Positions 49,322-59,226 of a stretch of 64,000 bases of DNA are shown here, one piece after another. The stretch's first letter is position 1. Each line of letters opens with the position of its first letter. The notes below the pieces were generated by a model. That model saw nothing but the letters and a program-made list of their open reading frames with translations. It made no database searches and was not told the DNA's origin. A program made the translations under genes and the position numbers. This stretch comes from CBDCKN01 sp965219035 (GTDB lineage Bacteria; Gemmatimonadota; Gemmatimonadetes; Longimicrobiales; Gaopeijiaceae): the NCBI GenBank assembly GCA_965219035.1, contig CBDCMR010000004.1, positions 434,001-498,000 on the forward strand, written 5' to 3'.

Positions 49322-50474
49322 CTCATCACCAGAAGTTCGTGGACCGGTTTCGGGCGAAGGCGAGCAAGGCTCGGCAGGCACAGAGCAAGGTCCGCATGAT
49401 TGAGAAGAAAGCGGAGGCCCTCGAGGAGCTGCCGCCGAGCTCGCGGCGCTACCCCACCTTCCGATTCGAGCAGACGCGCGACAGCGGAAAGGAAGTCCTC
49501 AAGATCAAGGACATCCAGAAGGCGTTCGGGGACAACGCGGTGCTCCACGGCGTGGACCTCCTCGTCAACCGGGGCGACCGGCTGGCCATCATGGGCCCCA
49601 ACGGCATCGGCAAATCCACCCTCCTCAAGATCGTCATGGGCGAGCTGGCGCCCGATGACGGAGAGGTGGTATGGGGGTACGAGACCCATCCGGGCTACTT
49701 CGCCCAGGACCACCACGAGCAGTTCGAGTCCCCGACGTGCACGGCAGAGGAGTGGGTCTGGGATTTCTGCCCGGACAAGGATATCGGCTATGTACGGGGC
49801 CGAATGGGGCTGATGCTCTTCTCGGGCGACGACGGGAAGAAGCGGCTGGGTGCGCTCTCCGGTGGGGAGGCCGCGCGCCTGGTTTTCAGCAAGTTGGCCA
49901 TCGAGCGGCCGAACGTCCTGGTGTTGGACGAGCCGACCAATCACCTGGATCTCGAGTCCATCGAAGCTCTCGTCGAGGGACTCCGCGCCTTCCCGGGAAC
50001 GCTTCTGCTGGTCTCGCACGATCGCTGGTTCGTGAGCCAGCTGGCCACCCGCGTCGTGGAGATCAAGCCCGACGACATCGTCGACTATCTGGGCACGTAC
50101 GAGGAGTATGTGCACTTCTGCGGCGACGACCATCTGGACGCCGACCGGGTGATTCTCAGGCCAAGCGGGAGAAGCGGAAGATGGCAAAGATGGATGCGGC
50201 CGACGCGTCGATCAACGGGAGCAGTGGCCGGAAGTCGAAGACGGAGAAGAGCCGGATCCGGAAGAACCTCGACACCCTGATGGCTCGCATCGAGACAGCC
50301 GAAGCCCGTGTCCAGGAAATCGAAGAGCTCTTCTGCCGACCCGACTACTACGAGCAGACTCCGCCCGACGACGTCAGGGCGCTGGAAAACGAGCGGTCCC
50401 GCCTGCAGGGTGACGTGGCCGATCTCATAGCCGAGTGGGAGAGGACCGAGGAGGAGATGGGCGCGCTGGAGTAG
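49322..50474 (+). pseudogene. ABC-F ATPase, N-terminal half missing and frameshifted
   Basis: Begins mid-linker (HHQKFVDRFRAKASKARQAQ), then the second ABC domain: Walker A GPNGIGKS, signature LSGGEAARLV, Walker B VLVLDEPTNHLD with the ABC-F NHLDLES and the switch His in LLVSHDRWF. Near 50150 the frame slips: residues up to HLDADRVIL are in one frame and AKREKRKMAKMDAADASING plus the C-terminal coiled coil are in another, ending 50474. ABC-F proteins act on the ribosome (EttA/Uup-like). Without the first ABC domain it cannot function. Confidence 0.85.
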
Positions 50475-50711
50475 CCTTCGGTGGGCCGGGCCAGTGGAGT
50501 GGATATGGTGCGCCGGGCCGTGGGATTGTGTTTTCTCAATGCCGGCCCCCTATTTACCGGCGGTTCGGGGCGGTCCCTTCTGAGGAGAGACGAGCGTGGT
50601 AGGAGTCGTGTCCGGATTCGCCGTTGGGAGCGCCACAATCCACACCATGACGAGCGGGATAACAGGAATCGCCGCGGTCACCGTCACCGCTCCTCCCGAT
50701 CTGGTCGGAAG

Positions 50712-51266
50712 GTGATCCGAGAAACTTGGCCGTGGTGGGTCGGTGGTCCACTGATCGGGCTGGTGGTTCCGGCGGTCTACCTGTACGGAGCCAAGAAGTG
50801 GGGCGTCTCATCGACCCTCCGCCATTTGTGTGCTGCCACCGTTCCCGCCAGACTCGAGTATTTCCGCTACGACTGGAGGTCCCGGGGGGGATGGCAGCTC
50901 CGCATGGCCCTGGGCATGGTACTCGGCGCAGCGATTGCCAGCGCTTTTCTGGGGTCCCCCGATCCCGTCCTGCCCATCTCGGAGCGTACCTGGGCCGCAC
51001 TCTCGGAGCTTGGGCTTCAGGACCGGGAGGGCTTGGTGCCTCAGTCTCTCTTCTCGTGGAGTGGTCTGACCACCGGAGCGGGATTCCTCCTCATCGTTGT
51101 CGGCGGATTCCTGGTGGGCTTCGGCGCCCGCTACGCGAAGGGCTGCACCTCCGGCCACGCGATCTCGGGACTTTCGAACCTCCAGTTCTCGTCTTTGGCG
51201 GCTGTGGTCGGATTCTTCGTGGGCGGTCTCATCGTCACGCATCTTCTTCTTGCGCTGATCCTCTGA
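50712..51266 (+). CDS. YeeE/YedE-family sulfur-compound transporter, part 1
   Basis: 184 residues from GTG 50712 (IRETWPWWVGGPLIGLVVPA). Four to five membrane spans; the signature GFGARYAKGCTSGHAISGLS (near 138-157) carries the conserved cysteine of thiosulfate/sulfur transporters. The partner half follows three bases after the stop. Start inferred; no strong ribosome site. Confidence 0.8.
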   Translation: MIRETWPWWVGGPLIGLVVPAVYLYGAKKWGVSSTLRHLCAATVPARLEYFRYDWRSRGGWQLRMALGMVLGAAIASAFLGSPDPVLPISERTWAALSELGLQDREGLVPQSLFSWSGLTTGAGFLLIVVGGFLVGFGARYAKGCTSGHAISGLSNLQFSSLAAVVGFFVGGLIVTHLLLALIL

Positions 51267-51269
51267 CCG

Positions 51270-51719
51270 ATGACCGAGCAGACGCTGAACCGACACGAGC
51301 CCGGGTGGCCGTACCTCCTGCTGGGCGTCTACCTGGGAGTAGTCTTTCTCAAAACCGAGGTGATCTCCTGGTTCAGGATCCAGGAGATGTTCCGCTTTCA
51401 CGCCCTCCACATGTATGGGATCATCGGTGGGGCGGTGGTGGTGGGAGCCCTGGGTGTCTTCTTGATCAAGCGGACCGGTGCACGGACGGTGACGGGACGG
51501 CCCATCGTCTTCCCGACCCCCGAAGACACCAGACCTGGGCCACAGCACTGGATCGGTGGTACGATCTTCGGTCTCGGGTGGGGCCTGCTGGGCGCTTGTC
51601 CCGGTCCGATCTACGCCCTCATCGGTGCCGGCGTCTGGGTGATGGTAGTGGGGCTGCTAGCGGCCATGGCCGGTGCCTGGGTATACGGGTTCCTACGGCC
51701 CCGACTCCCCCACACCTGA
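51270..51719 (+). CDS. YeeE/YedE-family sulfur-compound transporter, part 2 (DUF6691-like)
   Basis: 149 residues, four membrane spans. Signature FGLGWGLLGACPGPIYALIG near 108-127 with the conserved Cys. Works with the preceding protein as a split YeeE/YedE channel for thiosulfate or similar compounds; known pairs often sit beside sulfur-transferase or metallo-hydrolase genes, absent here. Confidence 0.85.
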   Translation: MTEQTLNRHEPGWPYLLLGVYLGVVFLKTEVISWFRIQEMFRFHALHMYGIIGGAVVVGALGVFLIKRTGARTVTGRPIVFPTPEDTRPGPQHWIGGTIFGLGWGLLGACPGPIYALIGAGVWVMVVGLLAAMAGAWVYGFLRPRLPHT

Positions 51720-51721
51720 CT

Positions 51722-53119
51722 TCACCGGCTCCCGCCACCCGCCCTTACCGATCTCGGGAGCCGCACCAGCGCCATACCGTCACTCTCCTCGACGGTGGTC
51801 CCGAAGTGAGCCGAGCGCTCGATCAGGTTCTGGACGATCGTGCGGCCCAGCTCTCCCGTGGCCGGCAGCGGCCTGCCCCGCACCGAGGGCGGGTCGCCGA
51901 AGCCGAGCGTGATCGGTAGCAGACGCAGCTCGACGAGCTCTGCGCCCCGGAAGGACGGCATGGCGATGGCGCCTTCCCAGATCTCGGGATCGGCCGGGAA
52001 GCTGCGGGTGTCGCCCTGGTACCGCTCGTAGTTGAACGCGGCCACGCCGGCTGTGGGATCCAGGTCGTACCGGGCGTAGTTCTCGGCCGGGAGACGCAGC
52101 AGCGTCTCGTTCTGGAAGATGAAGTCCCCGAGGCTGTAGAGAATCGGCTTCCCGTTATAGATCTCCACGCCCCGCAGAACGTGGGGACCGTGGCCCACCA
52201 TGACGTCGGCACCGGCGTCGATCACGGCGTGGGCGAACTCGATGACGAAGTCCGCGGGGATTGTCCGGTCCACGCCGCTCTCGTGGGCGTGAATCGACAC
52301 CACGACGTAGTCGGCCAGTGCCTTGGCATTCCGGACGACCTCCGTGATGGCCGCGACGTCGTCGGGATCGGGTGCCGTATGGGTGCCGGCCTCGCTCCCC
52401 ACCTCGAATCGGTTCCCGAAGACCGTGAACCCGTCGCCGCTTTCGGGCACGCGGACCCCGGCATTGTTGAGCCCCTCTCGCAGCCCTTCCAACTGGTCCC
52501 GCGTTACCACGCGCCAGCGCTCGTGCCGGAGGGGGTTCAGTCCCGGACGCCCCACGGTGGCCGCCCCCGGCAGCCCCGCCACCGAGTGCGCCGTGAAGGT
52601 CGAGGCGAGGGAGATCAGCGCGACCCGACCGTCGGCCGTCTCCAAGAACTTCGCTTCGCGGGCCTCGTTGAGATCTTCGCCGGACCCGGCACCCACGAGA
52701 CCGGCGGCTCGGGCGTGCTGCCGGGTGAGGCGCGCCCCTAGGGGCCCGTAGTCCCCGGTGTGGTTGTTCGCGTACGATACCATGTCGAAGCCGGCCCACA
52801 CGAGCTCCTTCGCCATCTCGGGATCGGCGCGCATCCACGTGCCTCCACTCTGGTAGGCCGGGTACGGCTCGTAGTCGTGGAGAAGCACCTCCAGGTTCGT
52901 AAAGGCCATGTCGCCGCTGCGCAGGAGCTCGATCATCTCCAGATACCCCGGCTCCACGTACGGGGACAGGGAACGGGTGATGATGGCGTCGCCGGTTAGC
53001 GTCATGGTCATGATCCCGTCGCCGGGAGCAGGTGGGTAGGGAACGGGGGACTGTCCAGAAACTCCAGAACGTGCCAACAGGGCGAGGGAGACGGCGAAGA
53101 GTGCTGATCGAGCGCGCAT
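51722..53119 (-). CDS. CapA-family exported metallophosphatase-like protein
   Basis: 465 residues from ATG 53119 (GAGG five bases upstream). Signal peptide ~1-24 (ALFAVSLALLARSGVSGQ). CapA/PgsA motifs: LTGDAIITRS near the start, FTNLEVLL, YANNHTGDYG and VMVGHGPHVLRGVEIYNGKP. These form a calcineurin-like metal site. CapA proteins are linked to poly-gamma-glutamate capsule synthesis, but exported solitary versions have no proven reaction. Converges on the sulfur transporter genes with 2 bases between. Confidence 0.85.
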   Translation of the reverse strand: MRARSALFAVSLALLARSGVSGQSPVPYPPAPGDGIMTMTLTGDAIITRSLSPYVEPGYLEMIELLRSGDMAFTNLEVLLHDYEPYPAYQSGGTWMRADPEMAKELVWAGFDMVSYANNHTGDYGPLGARLTRQHARAAGLVGAGSGEDLNEAREAKFLETADGRVALISLASTFTAHSVAGLPGAATVGRPGLNPLRHERWRVVTRDQLEGLREGLNNAGVRVPESGDGFTVFGNRFEVGSEAGTHTAPDPDDVAAITEVVRNAKALADYVVVSIHAHESGVDRTIPADFVIEFAHAVIDAGADVMVGHGPHVLRGVEIYNGKPILYSLGDFIFQNETLLRLPAENYARYDLDPTAGVAAFNYERYQGDTRSFPADPEIWEGAIAMPSFRGAELVELRLLPITLGFGDPPSVRGRPLPATGELGRTIVQNLIERSAHFGTTVEESDGMALVRLPRSVRAGGGSR

Positions 53120-53332
53120 GGTAACCTCGGGGCTTGGAGTCACGCGCCCGCTCATTCCATCGTGGGCAGGGCAGACCCCGTTTCCGTGACGCCCGCGTCC
53201 GCGAGCGAGGCCCGTGGAGCGTAGAATAGGGTCTTGGCGGGGCTTGAGCGAACGGCAGTGGCAGCTTGAGGGGGGCCGTCGCACGAGCGGGATTCGCAAC
53301 CCGGGGGCTGGGCAGCGGAGACTGAGCGACCC

Positions 53333-54634
53333 TCAGTGGCCGGTCACGATGCGGATCCCCTCCGCGCTCGTGGTATAACCGAACCGATCCCGGACCTGTC
53401 CCATGGGATCCACGAGGACGATGGTGTCTCCGCCGTTGTTGAGGTTCAGCGGCAGGCCGCGCCGCAGGGTCGTGCGGCTGCTTCCGGCGGCGAGGGTGCC
53501 GAGATCCGTAAGGGGCCACCGGCGTAGCGCCAGGTCCTGCAGGTACCATTCCTTCAGGTCGACCGTGCCCGGGTCCTTGTTCCGGACGGTAACCTCCTCT
53601 AGCTCCCGGTCGGGACCGATGGGGTTGGGAAGCAGGCTCTCGATCACGATGCTGGTCTCGGAAGGCGTCCGGTTCTTGATGTCGAATGTATGCTGATTGG
53701 TGCTGTAGCGGATGCTGTACTGACCGCCGGACCCATCCACCGTGACCCGTATCGTCCCCTCCGGCCCGCTCGGATCCTGATCGGCGATGAAGTCGTCGGC
53801 GACGTTGCCCCCCAGTCCGCCCTTCGTGTAGCGGTTCGTCTGGAACACCGCCGGTGGCTCCGGAAGGGCGGCCAAGGCCTCCAAGGTGACTTGCCGGGGG
53901 TGGCGATAGTCGGCCCGGTCTCCGTTGGAGATAATCACGACGCTGGGTGAGAGGTCCCGGATGAAGGCCGCCGAGGTGCTCGAGTGGGAGCCGTGGTGGT
54001 TGGCCTGATAGACGTCCACGTCCGTTGCTGCGTCGAGAGCGGCGATTTTCTCTTCCGTGAACGACTCGATGTCGCCCCCGACGAAGAGCCTGAAGCCTTG
54101 CCACTCGATGAGGAGCGCAACGCTCATGTCGTTCTCATCGTGGCCGGGTTCGGGATCCTGCTCGCCCATGACGACCCCGCCGGAAGCGATGCAGGTCACC
54201 GTGACCGCCCCCAGCATGAACGATTCGCCGCGTTGTAGGTGCTGGGCGCGATGTCCCAGGGCGGTGTCGTACTCGATATAACGCGCTCCCGTGCGCTTGC
54301 TAGCAGGTAGGAATGCCTTGTCGCCACGGTCGTACACGTTGATGATCGGGATGGCTGGGCCGACCGTGAGCTCGTCGATCCCCCCATAGTGGTCCGCGTG
54401 GTAATGCGTGGTCACGAAGTGGTCGATTCTCTCGACGCCCGCGTTCTGAAGCACCTGACGGATTCTACGGCCCTGGCCGTTATCCCCTGAGTCGATGAGC
54501 AAGCTCTCTCCCGTGGGCGAGACGACGAGGGTCGCGTCCCCCTGATCCACGTCGATGTGGTAGATTTCCAACTGCTGGGCGGACAGAGATGTGCTCGCGA
54601 GGGCCGCCATCAGGGGAAGTATGGCAAGACGCAT
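53333..54634 (-). CDS. Exported metallo-beta-lactamase-fold hydrolase with C-terminal lamin-tail domain
   Basis: 433 residues from ATG 54634, with GGAGACC upstream. Signal peptide ~1-20. MBL domain with TTHYHADHYGG (H77, H79, D81, H82), then NHHGSHSS, as in ComEC/Rec2-type hydrolases; C-terminal Ig-fold lamin-tail domain ~310-430 (VRNKDPGTVDLKEWYLQDLA). Likely an extracellular nuclease or phosphodiesterase. The frame is open upstream through the amidase remnant to 55333, so an amidase-tail fusion is possible by read-through. Confidence 0.85.
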   Translation of the reverse strand: MRLAILPLMAALASTSLSAQQLEIYHIDVDQGDATLVVSPTGESLLIDSGDNGQGRRIRQVLQNAGVERIDHFVTTHYHADHYGGIDELTVGPAIPIINVYDRGDKAFLPASKRTGARYIEYDTALGHRAQHLQRGESFMLGAVTVTCIASGGVVMGEQDPEPGHDENDMSVALLIEWQGFRLFVGGDIESFTEEKIAALDAATDVDVYQANHHGSHSSTSAAFIRDLSPSVVIISNGDRADYRHPRQVTLEALAALPEPPAVFQTNRYTKGGLGGNVADDFIADQDPSGPEGTIRVTVDGSGGQYSIRYSTNQHTFDIKNRTPSETSIVIESLLPNPIGPDRELEEVTVRNKDPGTVDLKEWYLQDLALRRWPLTDLGTLAAGSSRTTLRRGLPLNLNNGGDTIVLVDPMGQVRDRFGYTTSAEGIRIVTGH

Positions 54635-55220
54635 TTCGGTCTCCGCGGAAGGAGCTACGGGGGGGGCGCCCGTCCACGTTAGACCGGGCTCGATACACCG
54701 GCAAGGAAGGCGGGCGGTGCAGGAAGTCTCACTCGGCAACGGCTTCGCGCTCTTACAGCGCTGGGAATCCGGCCGGGGCCGCCTGTGGTGCGTCCCCTGC
54801 TCGTACGCGTAGGCCAGCCGGAAGAGCAGAAGCTCGTCGTAGGGGCGCGCCAGGATCTGGAGGCCCGCCGGAAGCGTAGCGTACGTGAACCCCATTGGGA
54901 CCGTGATGGCGGGCATGCCGGTCGCCGGCGCCACGAGCTGGCTGTTGTCCCCAAGGTACTCTTCTCGGGCCCGATCCAGGTGCGCCGGGGGATTCCGCCA
55001 CGTGGGGTAGATGACGGCGTCCACCTCGGCGGCGTCCATGGCCGCAACCACGTCGGATAGATACGCCTGCCTCCCCTGGTGCTCCAGGTAGTCGGGGCAG
55101 GGCGTCTCCCAGTCGCGGGGGTGCACGTCCATGGGGATCTCTTCATAGCGACGGAGCGACTGCTCGGCATAGTCGGCGTACTGGCCCGTCTCCAGCACCT
55201 CTGAGCGGTAAAGGACCTGG

Positions 55221-56500
55221 GTAACAGTTAAGTCAAGAGACCTGAGTAACAGTTCTCCGTCCTTTGCAAGTGCCTCCAGTTCGTCTCTTCCCTCGTCCGA
55301 GGGAGTCGAAGATGAGGCGTTTGGGTTCAACAAAGCGTCCTAGCCAGATGGGTCCGAAGTAGACCTCAAAGAGACCGTGGTCAATCTCTTCCAGTCCGAC
55401 TTCATGCCCAGCGAAGAGTCGGCCGACGGGCACACGGTCCCCGTACCAGCGGATGCCACCGTTCGTGCTGACGAGCCGGGTCTCGAAGTGGCCCGGATAC
55501 GTGACCGGGTCGAGTTGCTTCGGGAAGGGTCGAGGTGAGGGTCGGTAGAGATTGGAGGGCACGGCACCGTCCAACGCCTCGTGAGGCCGGACTTCGTTGT
55601 AGAGCTTCCTGAATCTTCGAAACGCTTGCTGCTGGGTCCGCATGTTGGAGCTCGGAGGTCGGGTGGTACGCCTCTTTAGCACCAGGTGCATGTTCTCGTG
55701 CTTGCCGTTCTGCTGAGGGCAGCCAGGCTCGATGAGCTCAGGCAGAATGCCCACCTGAATGAACCACACGGACAGCCGAGAGAGACGGCCTAGTGCGTTC
55801 GAAGCGAAGGGAGTGCCGTTGTCCGTACGGATCCGTTCGGGTAGACCGTGTTGGCGAAATAGCCGCGTGAACACTGGGATCACGCCGTCGATTGTCACGT
55901 CCGGACGACCCCAACACTCCAGTACGAACCTCGAATGCATGTCCTGCACAGTAAGCGGGTAGCACAGCTCACCGTCACCCATCGGGAACTCGCCCTTGAA
56001 GTCGGCCGTCCACGTCCCGTTCGGTTCAGATGCGTTGGTATCGGGTCGACCCGGGTGCCAGCGGCGCACCCTTCGCCGACGCCTCGGCACCAGGTCGTGA
56101 CGCACCAGGATGTTGTGCATCGTCTGTCGTGAGGGCAGTGCTAGCTCCGGCCGATGCGTCTGCAGGTACCACCGGATCTTCTTCGGCCCGAAGTCGTCAT
56201 ACTTGCGTCTAACCTCGAGGATCGTCTCGACCACCTCACTAGGCGTAGCCCATGGGCAATGCCCGGGTCGACTCGCTCGATTCTCCAGACCTGCTGGCCC
56301 GGCTCGCCGCCATCGATCCATCCACTTGTAGCCCGTCTTGCGACTAATCCCGTATCGATCGCACACCGCAGCAAAGCTCCGAAGACTGCGATGGGCTTCT
56401 TCGATAAACCGCGTTCTCTCTTCCATGACATGAGTCTCCTCGAACGGCATCGGCCTCCTCCTTTCAGAGGTGCCGACTGTAACCCATGTCCCTTTACTTA
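55221..56500 (-). mobile_element. IS481-type insertion element in the amidase gene
   Basis: Ends estimated from the inverted pair AGTTAAGTC-AAGAGACCTG-AGTAACAG (left) and ACTTAAGTA-AAGGGACATG-GGTTACAG (right), about 20 of 27 identical. Flanks GTTAC and GGTAC may be a decayed target duplication. Size ~1.28 kb with a single transposase gene fits IS481. Exact ends are uncertain by a few bases. Confidence 0.75.
55233..56450 (-). CDS. IS481-family transposase (DDE)
   Basis: 405 residues. N-terminal HTH (RSLRSFAAVCDRYGISRKTG, YKWMDRWRRAG), then the rve core: first Asp in TWTADFKGEF, second Asp in IRTDNGTPF, Glu in QQNGKHENMH. The C-terminal ~90 residues (RLVSTNGGIRWYGDRVPVGR) form the extra domain common in this family. 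Appears intact. An alternative start is the Met at residue 9. Confidence 0.9.
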   Translation of the reverse strand: MPFEETHVMEERTRFIEEAHRSLRSFAAVCDRYGISRKTGYKWMDRWRRAGPAGLENRASRPGHCPWATPSEVVETILEVRRKYDDFGPKKIRWYLQTHRPELALPSRQTMHNILVRHDLVPRRRRRVRRWHPGRPDTNASEPNGTWTADFKGEFPMGDGELCYPLTVQDMHSRFVLECWGRPDVTIDGVIPVFTRLFRQHGLPERIRTDNGTPFASNALGRLSRLSVWFIQVGILPELIEPGCPQQNGKHENMHLVLKRRTTRPPSSNMRTQQQAFRRFRKLYNEVRPHEALDGAVPSNLYRPSPRPFPKQLDPVTYPGHFETRLVSTNGGIRWYGDRVPVGRLFAGHEVGLEEIDHGLFEVYFGPIWLGRFVEPKRLIFDSLGRGKRRTGGTCKGRRTVTQVS

Positions 56501-57709
56501 AGTGTGTACCATGTCTCTTTACCGGACCCCTCGAGAACGTCGCGGATGGGCGCGCTCTCGCCTAGGGACGACAGGTATTGGTACATGTCGTAGCGGAAGC
56601 GCCTGCAGAACATGCCCTCCCGATCGAGCTGCGCCTGGAGGTCGAACTCGAGGGGATCCACGATCGTGGCGCCGAGGCGGGCCAGGTCGGCAACGGCCTC
56701 CTCGAAGACCCTGATCACCGCCGTGTCGGCGTCCTCGGCGTCAACCAATTGGCGGAGCACCGCGAGACGTGCTCCCTCCAGGCCGTTCGGGTCCAGGCCT
56801 GCCGTATAGTCGGCCTCCCTGTGGCTGCGCCCAGCCTCGGTGTACGGGTCGGCCGGGTCGTATCCGGCGACCACATTGAAGATCCTCGCCGCGTCCTCGA
56901 CGCTGCGGGCCATGGGCCCCACAATGTCCCGGTCGAAGGAGAGGGGGATCACGCCGTCCCGGCTCGTGAGGCCGATGGTGGAGCGGATCCCCACGAGAGC
57001 GAGGTGCGAAGAAGGGCCTCGGATGGAGTTCCCCGTGTCGCTGCCCAGCCCTGCCACCCCGAAGCTGGCCGCGACGCCCGAGGCGGTCCCCCCGCTGGAT
57101 CCCGCCGGTACTCGGTCGAAGGCATAGGCGTTCGAGGTCGTGTCGTAGGACGAGCTCACCGTCTGGCGGGCGCTGAAGGCCCACTCCGCCATGTTCGTTT
57201 TTGCGATGACCACCGCGCCGGCCTCGCGAATACGACGCACCATGAAGGCGTCGTCGGGAGGGAGGCTCTCCATGAGGGCGATGGAGCCTCCAGTGGTCGG
57301 CAGATCGTGGGTGTCGAAGTTGTCCTTCACGAGCATGGGCGCACAGAAGAGGGGCGGGGGCTCCAGGCCTGCGGCCAACAACGCGTCGAGATCGTCCGCA
57401 CGGGAGAGGGCGTTCGGGTTCACCCCGGTGGTGGCGCTTACGGTGGACTCGTCGTACGCCTCGATCCGATCGAGGTACGCCTGGACCACGAACCTGCAGG
57501 TCGTCCGTCCGCTCACGATCGCATCTTGGATGTCGGCGATGGTCGCCTCCACCACATCGATGGGCCCCGGCGGTGGCTCACAGGCCAGCGAGACGAAGGT
57601 GATCGCGGCGAGGACCAGACGGGCTCCGGTGGAGTGCATGGTGATCTCCCTAAGTGGTTGCTTCCCGGATCGAAAGCCCCACCAAGATCGGGTGTGGCGA
57701 CATGGTTGT

Positions 57710-57955
57710 CGAACCCTCCCCACGAGGGACCTGTGCGCGCTGCCATCGAATGGACGGAGCCGGGGGCGAAGGCCCGAGCGGGGAAGGGAGCTGTTCGAGA
57801 GCAGGGGGGGATGCAGCACGTGCCACACGGTGGGCGGCTTCGGGACTGACCTCGGCCCCGATCTCTCGGCGGTGGGGACTCGCAGGGGTGCCGGCTATCT
57901 GTACGAATCTCTCATCGATCCCGGAGCATCGATGAACTGGCCGCCGAGCTCGTGA
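57710..57955 (+). pseudogene. Cytochrome c fragment, frameshifted
   Basis: One frame carries GTCARCHRMDGAGGEGP (heme motif CARCH), and a second frame from ~57770 carries GRELFESRGGCSTCHTVGGF (heme motif CSTCH), TDLGPDLSAVGTRRGAGYLY and ESLIDPGAS. Two heme-binding sites in different frames, a start lost, and an abrupt end indicate a decayed diheme or tandem cytochrome c gene of the periplasm. Confidence 0.6.
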
Positions 57956-58072
57956 AAGGGCTTGGAGAAGACGTCCATGGTGACCGGGTCGTCCCCCACC
58001 TCACGCAGGAACCACTCTCAGCCGCCGAGAGTTACACATAGTGTGCCGGACCGCTCTTCAAGGCTGAGACTA

Positions 58073-59206
58073 GTGGCTACTTCTGAGTTCGTGCGTGACC
58101 CCCGCCAGCGGCTATTCAGCCTGGTCGGCATCTTGGCGTTCGCGGTCACCGTGTCGGCGTGTGGCGGTGGTGACGGGACCTCTCCACCTCTGCAAAACGA
58201 CGACCCGCCTCCGGAGGATCAGTTCTGCAGTATCCCCGAAGAGCAGATCCTCTCGGGCGGAGTGGGCAGGGACGGAATTCCGGCTCTGCGGAACCCGCAA
58301 CTAGTCACTGCCAATGATCCCGAGGCCACCTACGTGAGGGACTTCGACCGGGTGATCGGGATCGAGGCAGGGGGCGTGTTCATCGCGGTTCCGCACAACA
58401 TCGGGTGGTGGCACGAGATCGTGAACTTCGACGATTTCGGAATTCCACTCGCCGTCTCCTACTGCCCTCTCACCGGGTCGAGCATGGTCTTCGATCGCAG
58501 GTCGGTAGGGGGGTCCGATTTCGGCGTTTCGGGCCTGCTCTACAAAAACAACCTGATCATGTTCGACCGCCGGAACGAAAGGACTGAGGAGTCGTTCTTC
58601 CCGCAGATGTCGCGCGGAGCTCGTTGCGGTCCCCTGGACGGCGCACCCCTGGCCATGTATCCGGCGACAGAGATGCGGTGGAAAGCTTGGAGGGAGCTTC
58701 ACCCTGAGACCCTGATCGTCTCGGGCGCGCTCGGCTTCGGGCGTAATTACCGGTCGTATCCGTACGGGAACTACGAGGCCATCAACAACGACCAGACTCT
58801 GTACCCCAACGAGGAGATCGACCGCCGGCGCCCCCCGAAGGAGCGCCTCCTCGGTATCCCACGTGACAACGGCTTCGGGATGGCGTTCCCGTTCACCCTT
58901 CTCGCTGCCATGGGCAACAAGGCCGCGGTTCACGACGACGTACAGGGCACTCGATCGGTCGTCGTGTTCTGGTCCACCGAGGCCGAGTCTGCCGTGGCGT
59001 TCGAGCCTAGGGCAAACGGTCAGGACCTCACGTTTGAAGTCCGCGACGACAAGTTCTTCGACGTGGAGACCGGGAGCGAGTGGACGATGGCTGGACAGGC
59101 GATCTCGGGTTCCCTCGTGGGCTCGGTGCTCAAGCCGATTCCCGACGCGTACGTAGCGTTCTGGTTCGCCTGGGCGACGTTCCATCCCAACACGGCCCTC
59201 CTGTAG
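58073..59206 (+). CDS. DUF3179 lipoprotein
   Basis: 377 residues from GTG 58073; the frame is open to 57962 but that part is atypical. Lipoprotein signal ending LAFAVTVSAC (C30). The DUF3179 body shows NDPEATYVRDFDRVIGIEAG, HEIVNFDDFGIPLAVSYCPL (conserved Y-C-P-L-T-G-S) and a C-terminal FWFAWATFHPNTALL. DUF3179 proteins are exported with unknown role, often near redox or cytochrome genes, as here. The start codon is uncertain. Confidence 0.85.
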   Translation: MATSEFVRDPRQRLFSLVGILAFAVTVSACGGGDGTSPPLQNDDPPPEDQFCSIPEEQILSGGVGRDGIPALRNPQLVTANDPEATYVRDFDRVIGIEAGGVFIAVPHNIGWWHEIVNFDDFGIPLAVSYCPLTGSSMVFDRRSVGGSDFGVSGLLYKNNLIMFDRRNERTEESFFPQMSRGARCGPLDGAPLAMYPATEMRWKAWRELHPETLIVSGALGFGRNYRSYPYGNYEAINNDQTLYPNEEIDRRRPPKERLLGIPRDNGFGMAFPFTLLAAMGNKAAVHDDVQGTRSVVVFWSTEAESAVAFEPRANGQDLTFEVRDDKFFDVETGSEWTMAGQAISGSLVGSVLKPIPDAYVAFWFAWATFHPNTALL

Positions 59207-59226
59207 TTCGAACAGGCGGTTCTAAG

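Larger units (their letters stand above)
54690..57639 (-). pseudogene. Exported amidase (amidase signature family), split by an IS481-type element
   Basis: The 5' part (57639 to ~56500) has ATG 57639 with AGGGAG upstream, a lipoprotein-like signal (FVSLAC, C20), and the Ser-cisSer-Lys triad: K105 in MLVKDNF, cis-Ser in PAGSSGG (181/182), nucleophile S205 in GSDTGNSIRGPS. The 3' part (~55215 to ~54690) has QVLYRSEVLETGQYADYAEQ, NPPAHLDRAREEYLGDNSQL and the C-terminal LQILARPYDELLLFRLAYAY. Removing the IS with some six flanking bases can join ETWY to QVLYRSEV. No stop closes the 3' part before the MBL gene. Confidence 0.85.
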
